Assembly (NCBI GenBank): GCA_902801805.1
Contig: CADCJP010000011.1
Span: 1 to 12,624, forward strand
Direction: 5' to 3'
Length of the DNA stretch: 12,624 nucleotides
Origin: an uncultured Erysipelotrichaceae bacterium
GTDB taxonomy: Bacteria; Bacillota_I; Bacilli_A; RFN20; CAG-826
Shown: piece after piece, positions 1-7,577 of the stretch
Layout: every line of letters starts with the position of its first letter
Position numbering within the stretch: position 1 is the stretch's first letter
Notes under the pieces: generated by a model
Told to the model about the DNA's origin: nothing
Seen by the model: only the letters and a program-made list of their open reading frames with translations
The model's database searches: none
Position numbers and translations under genes: made by a program

Positions 1-842
1 AAGCCGCTGCGGCAAGAGTGGTTAAACCTAAGAAATCAGTTCGTAAGATGAGAGGTTACTTAAAAGTAAATAAGAAACTCCCTCCATTCTTCGCGGTGCC
101 TACAACCGCTGGTACAGGCTCAGAAACGACTGTCGCCGCAGTAGTAACTGATCCAGAAACACATGAAAAGAATGCGATTTCTGATCCATGCTTAAGACCT
201 AAATACGCAGTATTAGATCCAGCGTTAACCATTGGTTTACCTCCACATATCACATCCACAACAGGTATGGATGCTTTAACTCATGCGGTTGAAGCCTATA
301 TTGGTAAAAGTAATGTTAAGTCCACAATTAGATATTCAGAAGAAGCAGTTAAGCTTATCCACGCTAACTTAGAGAAAGCCTATAACAACGGCAAAGACAT
401 GGAAGCTAGAAACAATATGCTTAAAGGTTCCTTCTATGCAGGAAGCGCATTTACAAGAGCATTTGTTGGGTACGTGCATGCAATTGCCCATAATTTAGGT
501 GGTATGTATAATACTCCTCATGGACTCGCAAATGCCGTTATCTTACCTTATGTTTTAGAATGGTACGGACCATGTATCTATAAACGTTTAGCAAAACTCT
601 ATGATGCCGCTGGATTAGGTAAAGAAGATTTATCTATTGAAGAAAAAGGTAAAGCCTATATCGCTGAGATTAGAAGAATGAATCAAGCGATGAATATTCC
701 TGATAAGTTTGATTTTATTAAAGAAGAAGACATTCCTACTCTTGTTAAACGAGCGCTTAAGGAAGGCAATCCAGGATATCCAGTACCAAGGATTATGAAG
801 CCTGAAGACTGTGAAAAAGTCATCCGCTCCATCATGAAGTAA
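1..842 (+). CDS. Iron-containing alcohol dehydrogenase, 3' part (5' end outside window)
   Basis: This is a group III (iron-type) NAD(P)-dependent alcohol dehydrogenase, a cytoplasmic enzyme interconverting an alcohol and an aldehyde or ketone. The reading frame is open from base 3, and 279 residues are visible. Family members are about 380-390 residues, so roughly 100 N-terminal residues, including the GGGS dinucleotide-binding motif, lie upstream of the window. Visible signatures are PTTAGTGSE (about bases 99-125), GMDALTHAVEAY (from 264) and HAIAHNLGG followed by NTPHG (477-524). The expected metal ligands are present: Asp at 270 and His at 282, 477 and 489, plus the conserved His at 519. 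The gene ends in TAA and is followed by a hairpin terminator. The exact substrate (propanediol, butanol, lactaldehyde or other) cannot be read from this part. Family assignment is firm; substrate is unknown. Confidence 0.93.
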   Translation, partial: AAAARVVKPKKSVRKMRGYLKVNKKLPPFFAVPTTAGTGSETTVAAVVTDPETHEKNAISDPCLRPKYAVLDPALTIGLPPHITSTTGMDALTHAVEAYIGKSNVKSTIRYSEEAVKLIHANLEKAYNNGKDMEARNNMLKGSFYAGSAFTRAFVGYVHAIAHNLGGMYNTPHGLANAVILPYVLEWYGPCIYKRLAKLYDAAGLGKEDLSIEEKGKAYIAEIRRMNQAMNIPDKFDFIKEEDIPTLVKRALKEGNPGYPVPRIMKPEDCEKVIRSIMK

Positions 843-877
843 TAATCAAAACATATATTATTGTCACAAGTGGATTG

Positions 878-910
878 CACTGCAACATTTAATGTTGTAG
901 TGTTTTTCTT
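878..910 (+). terminator. Intrinsic terminator after the alcohol dehydrogenase
   Basis: An 11-bp stem (CACTGCAACAT at 878-888 with ATGTTGTAGTG at 892-902, containing one G-U pair) has a 3-nt loop and is followed by TTTTTCTT. It lies 35 nt after the dehydrogenase stop codon. Only about 13 nt separate its T tract from the ribosome site of the next gene. Confidence 0.85.
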
Positions 911-936
911 AATAAAAGTAAGAAGAGGTCAAAACA

Positions 937-1344
937 ATGTATCAACACTACGTCCAATATTATGAAACAGATAAGATGGGTATCACTCATCATTCCAACT
1001 ATATCCGCTTTATGGAAGAAGCTAGATTAGTCTTCTTTAGAGATATCGGCTTTGATTATTTAGAATTTGAAAAGTTAGGTTTAATTTCCCCAGTCATTGG
1101 TTTAAACAATATCCGCTTTAAAAGACCAACCACCGTTGGTGATATCATCGATATCGATGTCAGTGTTAAAGCTTATAACGGTATTGTTTTAACTATGCAC
1201 TATGTGATGAAAGTGAAAGACACGGTGGTTCTTGAAGGTGATAGTGATCACTGCTTCTTAAATAAAGATGGCAAGATGCTTCCACTTAGTGATAACAAAT
1301 ATCCAGAACTCCATCACAAGTTAAAAGAACTCATCAAAGAATAA
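937..1344 (+). CDS. Acyl-CoA thioesterase, YbgC/FadM-type hotdog fold
   Basis: This 135-aa cytoplasmic protein has the length and pattern of the 4-hydroxybenzoyl-CoA thioesterase/YbgC family, which hydrolyses acyl-CoA (or acyl-ACP) thioesters. The N-terminal motif YETDKMGITHHSNY (residues 9-22) carries the catalytic Asp (D12), and it is followed by the long helix with MEEAR. The RFKRPTTVGD segment (about residues 60-70) is also typical. The start ATG has an AGAGG ribosome site at 924-928 with 8-nt spacing. The gene sits between two terminators, so it may be monocistronic, although I see no clear promoter in the short upstream gap. The physiological thioester is unknown. In proteobacteria ybgC is linked to tol-pal, but nothing of that kind is seen here. 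Confidence 0.88.
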   Translation: MYQHYVQYYETDKMGITHHSNYIRFMEEARLVFFRDIGFDYLEFEKLGLISPVIGLNNIRFKRPTTVGDIIDIDVSVKAYNGIVLTMHYVMKVKDTVVLEGDSDHCFLNKDGKMLPLSDNKYPELHHKLKELIKE

Positions 1345-1371
1345 TCAAAATATTAAGATTAGTCACATAAC

Positions 1372-1403
1372 GCGTATGCTCCTACTTGCATACGCTTTTT
1401 ATT
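1372..1403 (+). terminator. Intrinsic terminator after the thioesterase gene
   Basis: A perfect 8-bp stem GCGTATGC (1372-1379) / GCATACGC (1388-1395) with an 8-nt loop is followed by TTTTTATT. It is 27 nt after the thioesterase stop and 17 nt before the ribosome site of the next gene. Confidence 0.85.
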
Positions 1404-1433
1404 AGTGCGAAACTATACTCGAGGTATTTATTT

Positions 1434-2486
1434 ATGAAAAAACTATTAGCCTGTTTTGCGCTCGCTTCTTTTGCGCTCTCAATGATGGCGTGTAATCAAA
1501 CTTCCAGTAAAGAAGAATCAAGCAGTACACCTGTCGAAAGTTCACAAGTCACATCTGGTGGTGAAGGAGAACCAACAACAAGTGCTGCTCCAACATTTGT
1601 TCAAGACGAACTATCTAACTCCTCTGGTTTAGTTGTTAAATTCAATAAGACTGGTGCGAAGATTGAAAGCATTACTTTCGCGGGCAAGAAGATTGCTGAG
1701 AACGGTTTTACCGTTGGTAGATGCGCTAACCGTATCGCTGCGGGTAAATTCACATTAAACGGAACAGACTATCAATTAACCAAGAATAATAACGGTAATC
1801 ACCTCCATGGTGGTAATGGTAAAGGCATGAATTCATGGCAAGGACCTTTCGCTACAAACGACTGGACTTTCGTGGAACAAACAGCCACAACAATTGAATA
1901 CAAATTCCATTCCAACGATGGTGATAATGGCTATCCAGGTAACATGGATATGAACGTTAAATATACATTAACTGAAGCTGGTGAATTAAATATCGAATAT
2001 AAAGCCACATGTGATAAAGATTCCTTATGCAATCCAACCAATCACCTATTCATGACACTTAACGGAAATACTTCCTATGACAATATCAAATTATGGGTCA
2101 ACGCTGATAGTTATACCCCATTAGCGAACCAACTTCCTACAGGTGATATTTCCCCTGTTGAAGGCACACAATTTGACTATCGTGAAGAGAAGGCTTTTGA
2201 TAAATCAAAGAGCTATGATGATAACTACGTTATCAAAGGTAATAAAAATGAGTTCAGAAAAGCCGCGACAATGATCGGTACATCTTTAGGTGTTAAGGTC
2301 GATGTTTATAGCGATAGAGCGGGTCTTCAACTCTATAAAGAAAGCAATGGCAAAATCTGCTTAGAAACACAACAATTCCCAGATGCGATTAACCATGCAA
2401 ATTTCTTAGAATACGGTACGACCGTGATTAAGGCTAACGAACAATTTACTTCTAAAACCACATATCACTTCACAAAGGTTGCATAA
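1434..2486 (+). CDS. Aldose 1-epimerase (mutarotase) made as a lipoprotein
   Basis: The protein (350 aa) interconverts alpha and beta anomers of aldoses. Family signatures are GRCANRIAAGKF (95-106), HLHGG (123-127), DGDNGYPGN (162-170), NPTNHLF (200-206) and LETQQFPDAIN (310-320). By alignment with GalM, the catalytic pair is H125/H204 and the base is E311, so the enzyme looks active. Unlike ordinary cytoplasmic GalM, it begins with a lipoprotein signal: a basic start, a hydrophobic stretch and SMMAC with the lipidated Cys at 20. A Ser/Thr/Glu-rich linker follows (about 21-55). It should therefore be anchored outside the membrane. The start at 1434 has GAGG at 1421-1424. An in-frame TTG at 1386 is rejected because it falls inside the upstream terminator and lacks a ribosome site. 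The SGNH gene follows after 2 nt. Substrate (galactose, xylose or other) is not determined. Confidence 0.92.
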   Translation: MKKLLACFALASFALSMMACNQTSSKEESSSTPVESSQVTSGGEGEPTTSAAPTFVQDELSNSSGLVVKFNKTGAKIESITFAGKKIAENGFTVGRCANRIAAGKFTLNGTDYQLTKNNNGNHLHGGNGKGMNSWQGPFATNDWTFVEQTATTIEYKFHSNDGDNGYPGNMDMNVKYTLTEAGELNIEYKATCDKDSLCNPTNHLFMTLNGNTSYDNIKLWVNADSYTPLANQLPTGDISPVEGTQFDYREEKAFDKSKSYDDNYVIKGNKNEFRKAATMIGTSLGVKVDVYSDRAGLQLYKESNGKICLETQQFPDAINHANFLEYGTTVIKANEQFTSKTTYHFTKVA

Positions 2487-2488
2487 CT

Positions 2489-3403
2489 ATGAAAAAACTC
2501 ATTCTTCTAAGCATCTCAGCATTAGCGATTCTAGCCACTGGCTGTGAAGGATCTCATAAGCACAATTTTGAGCTTGTAGCCGATGGTGGATGGCATACTT
2601 GTATCGAAGGACAAGATTTTGATACAAGTGGTTTGAAGGTTACTTTAAGGTGCACTGATTGTGGTGAAGAAAAAGAAGTGGAGTACGAATTAGAAAATAA
2701 CCAAGTACTCACTTCTGAACAAACAAGTATTAGAATCAAATATCAGGACTACACAATTGATTACCCAATCACTGTGAAGAAGAAATATAAGATTGCTTGT
2801 GTTGGTGATTCTTTAACCGCTGGTCATATGTGGCCTAATGAATCATACCCAACATTTTTAAGTAAAGACGTCACCGCTAACTATGAAGTTGGTAACTTTG
2901 GAGTGAACGGTATTTCCATCACTGGTTATGGTGGTTCATTTAGTTCAACCGCCCCTAATCAACGCTATATTAAGCAGGACGTGTATAAGAATTGCGTGAA
3001 ATTTAACCCTGATATCTTTGCCATTATGCTAGGCACAAACGATGCTACAGAATGGTCAAAAGCGGAACCAACATTCGTCAGTGAATATCACATTCTTCTT
3101 GATTCATTTATCGAACAATTCCCTAACGCTAGATTTATCATGATGGTCTCTCCACCAGTCGTGGATGGTAATGAGTTCAGCATTCCAAATGGACCAATTA
3201 GAGATAATGTTAATCCAGTGCAAAGAGATCTCGCTAAAGAGTATGGTTTTGAAACACTCGACTTAAGAGAAGAATTCGAAGCAACAGCAAACTTTGAATC
3301 ACTTTATCTAAGACCAAATCGAGACAAAGTTCACTTCACAAAAGCTGGTGCTCAATACGTTGCTCAGAGGGTTTGGGACATTGCCAAAGACTTACGTTTC
3401 TAA
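2489..3403 (+). CDS. SGNH/GDSL-family esterase lipoprotein with Ig-like N-terminal domain
   Basis: This is a 304-aa exported hydrolase. Residues 1-19 are a lipoprotein signal ending in LATGC (Cys19). Residues about 39-97 look like a bacterial Ig-like domain (the pattern GQDFDTSGLKVT then IDYPITVK). The catalytic domain runs from about 100 to 304. Block I is GDSLT (nucleophile S108), block II has the oxyanion Gly in GVNG (138-141), block III is GTND (N184) and block V is DKVHF (D279, H282), so all four SGNH residues are present. Family members deacetylate polysaccharides such as xylan or cleave other esters; which applies here is inference. A His/Cys set (H23, H25, H36, C38, C55, C58) precedes and enters the Ig-like region. 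The gene is probably cotranscribed with the mutarotase upstream, with an AAAGG site at about 2474-2478. A surface acetyl esterase role is plausible beside an exported mutarotase. Confidence 0.88.
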   Translation: MKKLILLSISALAILATGCEGSHKHNFELVADGGWHTCIEGQDFDTSGLKVTLRCTDCGEEKEVEYELENNQVLTSEQTSIRIKYQDYTIDYPITVKKKYKIACVGDSLTAGHMWPNESYPTFLSKDVTANYEVGNFGVNGISITGYGGSFSSTAPNQRYIKQDVYKNCVKFNPDIFAIMLGTNDATEWSKAEPTFVSEYHILLDSFIEQFPNARFIMMVSPPVVDGNEFSIPNGPIRDNVNPVQRDLAKEYGFETLDLREEFEATANFESLYLRPNRDKVHFTKAGAQYVAQRVWDIAKDLRF

Positions 3404-3443
3404 ATAATTTTATTTAATCTTTAAATTTTCTTATAAGCTGGTC

Positions 3444-3449
3444 TATAAT
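3444..3449 (+). promoter_or_regulatory. Candidate distal -10 box upstream of gdpP
   Basis: A perfect TATAAT lies at 3444-3449 with only a poor -35 (TTAAAT at 3421-3426, 17-bp spacing). If used, the gdpP transcript would have a leader of about 120 nt that includes an AT-rich hairpin (3508-3519 pairing with 3534-3545). No ribosome site would precede the gdpP ATG in that leader. Confidence 0.3.
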
Positions 3450-3561
3450 ACTAACACATCACCAATCTTTTATAAAAAGAACTTGGGACATAGTGGTAAT
3501 TTGAGGTTAATAAATACAATTTAGTTTTACTTTTTGTATTTATTATTCGCTATATATTATT

Positions 3562-3567
3562 TATAAT
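3562..3567 (+). promoter_or_regulatory. Candidate -10 box just upstream of the gdpP start
   Basis: TATAAT at 3562-3567 lies 9 nt before the gdpP ATG, so a transcript from it would begin at or within about 3 nt of the start codon. No ribosome site is visible upstream, which fits a leaderless mRNA. The -35 region (TTTATT at 3539-3544) matches the consensus poorly, and the region is AT-rich, so a chance match is possible. Confidence 0.3.
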
Positions 3568-3576
3568 AATGTCACT

Positions 3577-5613
3577 ATGGGGAAAACGATTAGACTTATC
3601 AAGATTGTTTCTTTTATCATCATCGCGCTAGAAGTACTAGCCGGTGCTGTTTTCTCTATACTCTATTTCAATAATTTCTTTGGCTTCATGGATAATGTGA
3701 AACCAGAGTATCTCGCTATTACGATGATTATCGTTATCGTCGTGAACTGTTTATTTGTGTGGATTGTTATTTTAATCCTCTCCACCTTAAGACAAAAAAC
3801 AGACCTTAGAGCCGCAGAAGTTATTGGTAGTGACGTCCAAGAAGCTTATAACTTTGCGATGATCGGTTTAGCGGTCACCGATGATAAAAACATTGTCCTT
3901 TGGACAAATGACTTATTCAAATCTCGTCATATTGAGATTATGGATATGGATATCATTGCCTGGCAACCAGATTTAGCGACATTACGTGACCTCGCTAACG
4001 GGGATCAAACCGCTAAAGTTGTGATTAACTCCAGAACCTATTCTGTCAAATTACTTCAAGATGCGGGTTTATGGATTTTTAAAGATATTACTGATTACGA
4101 ATCCATTTATAACTATTCTAAAGACCAAGCTCCTGTCATTGGTATTTTAGCCATTGATAACTATGATGACGTTGTCCGTGGTGATGATGACTTCAATGAC
4201 GTTGTTACCAAAGTTAAAAACGATATCTTTGGTTATGCGAAAGACTATGGCATTCTTCTTAGAAGACTTAAAGATGATAGCTACTCTATGTTATGTAATT
4301 ACGCTTCTTTTGAAAGAATGCTTGAAGATAAGTTCTCCATTATCGATAAGGTGCGTGGTGAATCTATCCGTGGTGAAATCCCATTAACTCTTTCTATGGG
4401 TATCGCTCATGACTTCCCAGATGTTATTAAACTTAATGATTTAGCTAATGATGCTTTAGATATCGCTATGTCTCGTGGTGGTGACCAAGTGGTTGTTTCT
4501 GCCTATGGTCAAGAAATGAAGTTCTATGGTGGTAAATCTGAAGCCCAAGAAAAACGTAATAGAGTTAAGACTCGTGTTTTAGCCGACTCTCTCATCTCTT
4601 TAATTAACGCCTCTGACCGTGTCCTTATCATGGGTCACGCGATGATGGATATGGACGCTTTCGGTGCCTGTTTAGGTATGAAAGCTATCTGTAATCGTTT
4701 AAAGAAGAATTCTAGAATCGTTGTTGATTTAAAGAACACTGAATTCAAAACTAGAGCAGCGATGACTTCGTCATTTGGTAAAGATGAATTAGAAAAACTC
4801 ATCGTCAACTCTAAAGACGCGGAAGACTTAATTGCCGGTAATACATTATTAATCGTTGTTGACGTCCATATTCCAAGCATGGTTATGGCACCTAAATTAA
4901 TTGATAAAGCCGCGAAGATCGTCGTTATCGACCATCATAGAAGAGCGGAAGAATATATCGATTCTCCAGTCTTTAACCACATCGACCCAGCGGCGTCATC
5001 TACTTGTGAATTGATTTCTGAATTTATTAGATTCTCATCTATTAACCCTAAGATTGAATTACCAAGTACATACGCTACCATCATGTTATCTGGTATCTTC
5101 TTAGACTCCTCTTACTTCAAGAGCAGAAATACTGGTATTAGAACATTTGAAGCCGCAACCATTCTTAAAGAATATGGCGCTGATAACTCTCTCGCTGATG
5201 ACTTCTTAAAGGATGATTATGAAGAACATAAAGAAGTGACTGATATTGTCACTAACTTAGAAACACCATACTACGGTGTTGTTATCGCCACAGCGAATAC
5301 TGATCGTTTATACGACCACGCAACCATCGCTAAAGCGGCAAACCTCTGTTTGTCATTCAAAGGTGTGCACGCCGCCTTCGTTATCGGTAAGGTCAACAAT
5401 AGAGAGATTCGTGTCTCTTGCCGTAGTGATGGCACAATCAACGTCTCATTACTTGCCGAAAGGATGGGTGGTGGAGGTCACTTCACCTCCAGTGCCGTAA
5501 CATTCGCCACAAGTGATGTACGAGAAGTGAAAAACATCATTGCTGGTGTCTTAGATTCATCATTAACAGAAGCCACAAACCAGGGCTTACCAAAGAACAG
5601 TGAGGAGGATTAA
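3577..5613 (+). CDS. gdpP: GdpP-type c-di-AMP phosphodiesterase (TM-PAS-GGDEF-DHH/DHHA1)
   Basis: A 678-aa membrane protein that hydrolyses cyclic di-AMP to pApA; B. subtilis GdpP is about 660 aa. Order: two membrane helices (about 8-31 and 46-69), a PAS-like region (about 85-175), a degenerate GGDEF domain (about 184-310, without a canonical GGDEF motif), a DHH domain (about 345-515) and DHHA1 (to about 645). Metal-binding residues are present: H354, D358 and D360 in GHAMMDMDAFG, D429, the DHH triad D452-H454 in VIDHHRR, and D510 in GIFLD. ASSTCEL (473-479) and GGGGH (631-635) are also typical. It should therefore be active and heads the rplI-dnaB operon, its common place in Bacillota. The ATG at 3577 has no recognisable ribosome site, and no ATG, GTG or TTG occurs upstream in frame before the stop at 3511. 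Translation may be leaderless. Confidence 0.95.
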   Translation: MGKTIRLIKIVSFIIIALEVLAGAVFSILYFNNFFGFMDNVKPEYLAITMIIVIVVNCLFVWIVILILSTLRQKTDLRAAEVIGSDVQEAYNFAMIGLAVTDDKNIVLWTNDLFKSRHIEIMDMDIIAWQPDLATLRDLANGDQTAKVVINSRTYSVKLLQDAGLWIFKDITDYESIYNYSKDQAPVIGILAIDNYDDVVRGDDDFNDVVTKVKNDIFGYAKDYGILLRRLKDDSYSMLCNYASFERMLEDKFSIIDKVRGESIRGEIPLTLSMGIAHDFPDVIKLNDLANDALDIAMSRGGDQVVVSAYGQEMKFYGGKSEAQEKRNRVKTRVLADSLISLINASDRVLIMGHAMMDMDAFGACLGMKAICNRLKKNSRIVVDLKNTEFKTRAAMTSSFGKDELEKLIVNSKDAEDLIAGNTLLIVVDVHIPSMVMAPKLIDKAAKIVVIDHHRRAEEYIDSPVFNHIDPAASSTCELISEFIRFSSINPKIELPSTYATIMLSGIFLDSSYFKSRNTGIRTFEAATILKEYGADNSLADDFLKDDYEEHKEVTDIVTNLETPYYGVVIATANTDRLYDHATIAKAANLCLSFKGVHAAFVIGKVNNREIRVSCRSDGTINVSLLAERMGGGGHFTSSAVTFATSDVREVKNIIAGVLDSSLTEATNQGLPKNSEED

Positions 5614-5617
5614 CGAT

Positions 5618-6070
5618 ATGAAAGTCATCTTATTAGCAGACGTTAAGAAACTTGGTAAAAAAGATCAAACTATCGAAGTCAGTGATGGCTACGCCGTTAA
5701 TTTCCTTTTCCCACGCAAATTAGCGGTGCAAGTCACTAAGAAGAGTGTCGAAGTTTTAGAAAACCAACAAGAAGAAGCGCGTGAAAACGAAGCTAAAGCG
5801 AAAGCCGCAGCCCAAGAACTCGCTAAAGTCTTAGAAGGTATTACCTTATCTTTCAAAGTCAAAACTGGTAGAGAAGGTAAATTATTCGGCGCTATTTCTT
5901 TAAAGCAAGTGACTGAAGAATTATTAAAAACACAAAAGATTGATATCGATAAACGTAAATTCATCGACAAGGGACCATTAGATGTCCTTGGTTATCACCA
6001 CTTAAAAGTGGAACTTCATAAAGGTGTTATCGGTGTCGTTAATGTACATATAATTGGGGAGGATAAGTAG
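5618..6070 (+). CDS. rplI: 50S ribosomal protein L9
   Basis: Ribosomal protein L9 binds 23S rRNA near the L1 stalk base and helps keep the reading frame. The 150-aa length is standard. The signature GYAVNFLFPRKLA (24-36) lies in the N-terminal RNA-binding domain. A long charged, Ala-rich helix (about 40-75) connects it to a C-terminal domain with TGREGKLFGAIS (83-94). The start is ATG 5618, preceded by AGGAGG at 5603-5608 with 9-nt spacing. This ribosome site lies inside the last codons of gdpP, whose stop is only 4 nt upstream, so the two are probably translationally coupled. An in-frame GTG at 5600 is upstream of the ribosome site and is not used. The stop is TAG. Confidence 0.98.
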   Translation: MKVILLADVKKLGKKDQTIEVSDGYAVNFLFPRKLAVQVTKKSVEVLENQQEEARENEAKAKAAAQELAKVLEGITLSFKVKTGREGKLFGAISLKQVTEELLKTQKIDIDKRKFIDKGPLDVLGYHHLKVELHKGVIGVVNVHIIGEDK

Positions 6071-6071
6071 T

Positions 6072-7577
6072 ATGGCTATCGCTAAAAACGCTCGTGAACT
6101 CCCTTATAATGCCCAGGCAGAACAAGCTGTCCTTGGTTCCGCATTGCTTTCTAGAGAATGCTTATATAGTGTTTTCTCCATGCTTAATGAAGAAGATTTC
6201 TTCTTAGGCAAACACCAATTAATTTATCGTGCAATTAAGAGTTTATTTGATAAACAAACTCCAGTTGATGTTTTAACCGTCACCGAAGAACTCATGAACA
6301 TGAAGGAACTTGAAACCATCGGTGGTGTTGAATACCTTCAACAATGTTCCGATGCGATGGTCGCTCTTTCTAGTATTGATTACTACATTAATATCGTTAA
6401 CGACCAAGCCGTTTTAAGAAGACTTATTCAATCATGTAGAGATATTGATGCTTCGTACTTAAATGATGAAATCACTGATGTTAATGAATTCGTTGCCACT
6501 AGTGAAAACATCATTAAAGAGGCTGTTGAAAAAAGAAGAGTCGCTGAATTCCAAAGAGCGAAAGAAGTAGCTGAAAGAGTGAAGATGACCATTGAAACAC
6601 CAAAAGAAGTTAAAGCGGATGGTGTGACTGGTTTAACCACAGGTTTTGATAGATTAAATGACATTACCCAAGGTTTCCAACCTGGTGACATGATTATTGT
6701 TGCCGCTCGTCCATCTGTCGGTAAAACCGCTTTAGCGCTTAACTTTGCTTATAGAAGCGCAAATAGAACTAACCGTCCTGTCGCTATCTTCTCACTCGAA
6801 ATGCCAGCGGAAGCACTTGTTAAACGTTTAATTGGTGTTGACTCATCCGTTTCTTTAACCAAGATTACCACAGGTAACCTTGTGGGTATTGATCGTGCAA
6901 AAGTTGCCACCGCCATTGATAAGATTGGTCATTTACCAATCTATATTGATGACTCTCCAAACGGCAAATTAATGGATATTATTGCCAAGAGCCGTAAGCT
7001 CCAAGCTAATCATCCTGATTTAGGTTTAATTATCGTGGACTATTTAGGTTTAATTACCACAGGTGGTTCTTCTAAAGGTAGTGACTCACGTCAAGAAGAA
7101 GTCCGTAAGACTTCCTTAGCCTTAAAAGCTTTAGCCAGAGAATTAGAAGTCCCAATTATTGTGGTTTCTCAATTATCTCGTGACGTGGAAAAACGTGGTG
7201 AGAATAAGAGACCAATTCTTTCCGACTTACGTGATTCTGGTTCTATCGAACAAGACGCTGACGTCGTCATGCTTTTATACCGTGAAGACTACTATAAGAA
7301 TAGTAAAGCGCCAGGTCAAAATAACGCTGGTAACAAGAAGTTAGGTAATCTCTCTTCTAGTGAACGTTTTGAAATGGTCAAAGAACAAAAAGAAAGAATT
7401 ACTGGTGAACCAATGGGTGGTGACGTTTCCTACGTTGAAGTGAACGTCGCTAAAAACAGAAACGGTCAAACAGGTAATGCTTATTTGTTCTTCTATAAGA
7501 GTTTCGGTCGTTTTGATGAACCAAGTGAAGAATGGCTCAAACAAATGAAAGAAATCAACGAAAATAGTGGAAACTAA
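6072..7577 (+). CDS. dnaB: Replicative DNA helicase DnaB (DnaC in Bacillus)
   Basis: This is the hexameric 5'-3' helicase that opens the replication fork. The protein is 501 aa, against about 440-470 for most relatives. The N-terminal helical domain covers about 1-150 (PYNAQAEQAVLGS at 11-23), followed by a linker helix and the RecA-like domain. Visible motifs are Walker A ARPSVGKT (212-219), catalytic Glu in SLEM (E243), Walker B LIIVDYLGL (D323), VVSQLSR (Q367) and the arginine finger region KNRNGQTG (R463). No intein is present. About 40 extra residues, polar and Gly/Asn/Lys-rich, lie between LLYREDYY (401-408) and EVNVAKNRNG (456-465) and largely explain the length. Start ATG 6072 has GGGAGG at 6057-6062, inside the end of rplI. 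A TTG at 6054 is rejected. Confidence 0.97.
   Translation: MAIAKNARELPYNAQAEQAVLGSALLSRECLYSVFSMLNEEDFFLGKHQLIYRAIKSLFDKQTPVDVLTVTEELMNMKELETIGGVEYLQQCSDAMVALSSIDYYINIVNDQAVLRRLIQSCRDIDASYLNDEITDVNEFVATSENIIKEAVEKRRVAEFQRAKEVAERVKMTIETPKEVKADGVTGLTTGFDRLNDITQGFQPGDMIIVAARPSVGKTALALNFAYRSANRTNRPVAIFSLEMPAEALVKRLIGVDSSVSLTKITTGNLVGIDRAKVATAIDKIGHLPIYIDDSPNGKLMDIIAKSRKLQANHPDLGLIIVDYLGLITTGGSSKGSDSRQEEVRKTSLALKALARELEVPIIVVSQLSRDVEKRGENKRPILSDLRDSGSIEQDADVVMLLYREDYYKNSKAPGQNNAGNKKLGNLSSSERFEMVKEQKERITGEPMGGDVSYVEVNVAKNRNGQTGNAYLFFYKSFGRFDEPSEEWLKQMKEINENSGN

Noticed and set aside
1386..1433. TTG-initiated 16-residue extension of the mutarotase
   Set aside because: It begins inside the preceding terminator, has no ribosome site, and would bury the lipoprotein signal that starts cleanly at ATG 1434.
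3412..3429. A/T-only hairpin ATTTAA-TCT-TTAAAT followed by TTT as terminator of the SGNH gene
   Set aside because: A 6-bp stem without any G-C pair is too weak to support as a terminator, although the position would fit.
5600..5617. GTG start for rplI and, similarly, TTG 6054 for dnaB and ATG 10427 for xylA
   Set aside because: Each lies at or upstream of the ribosome site that serves the later ATG, and the later start gives the family's normal N-terminus.
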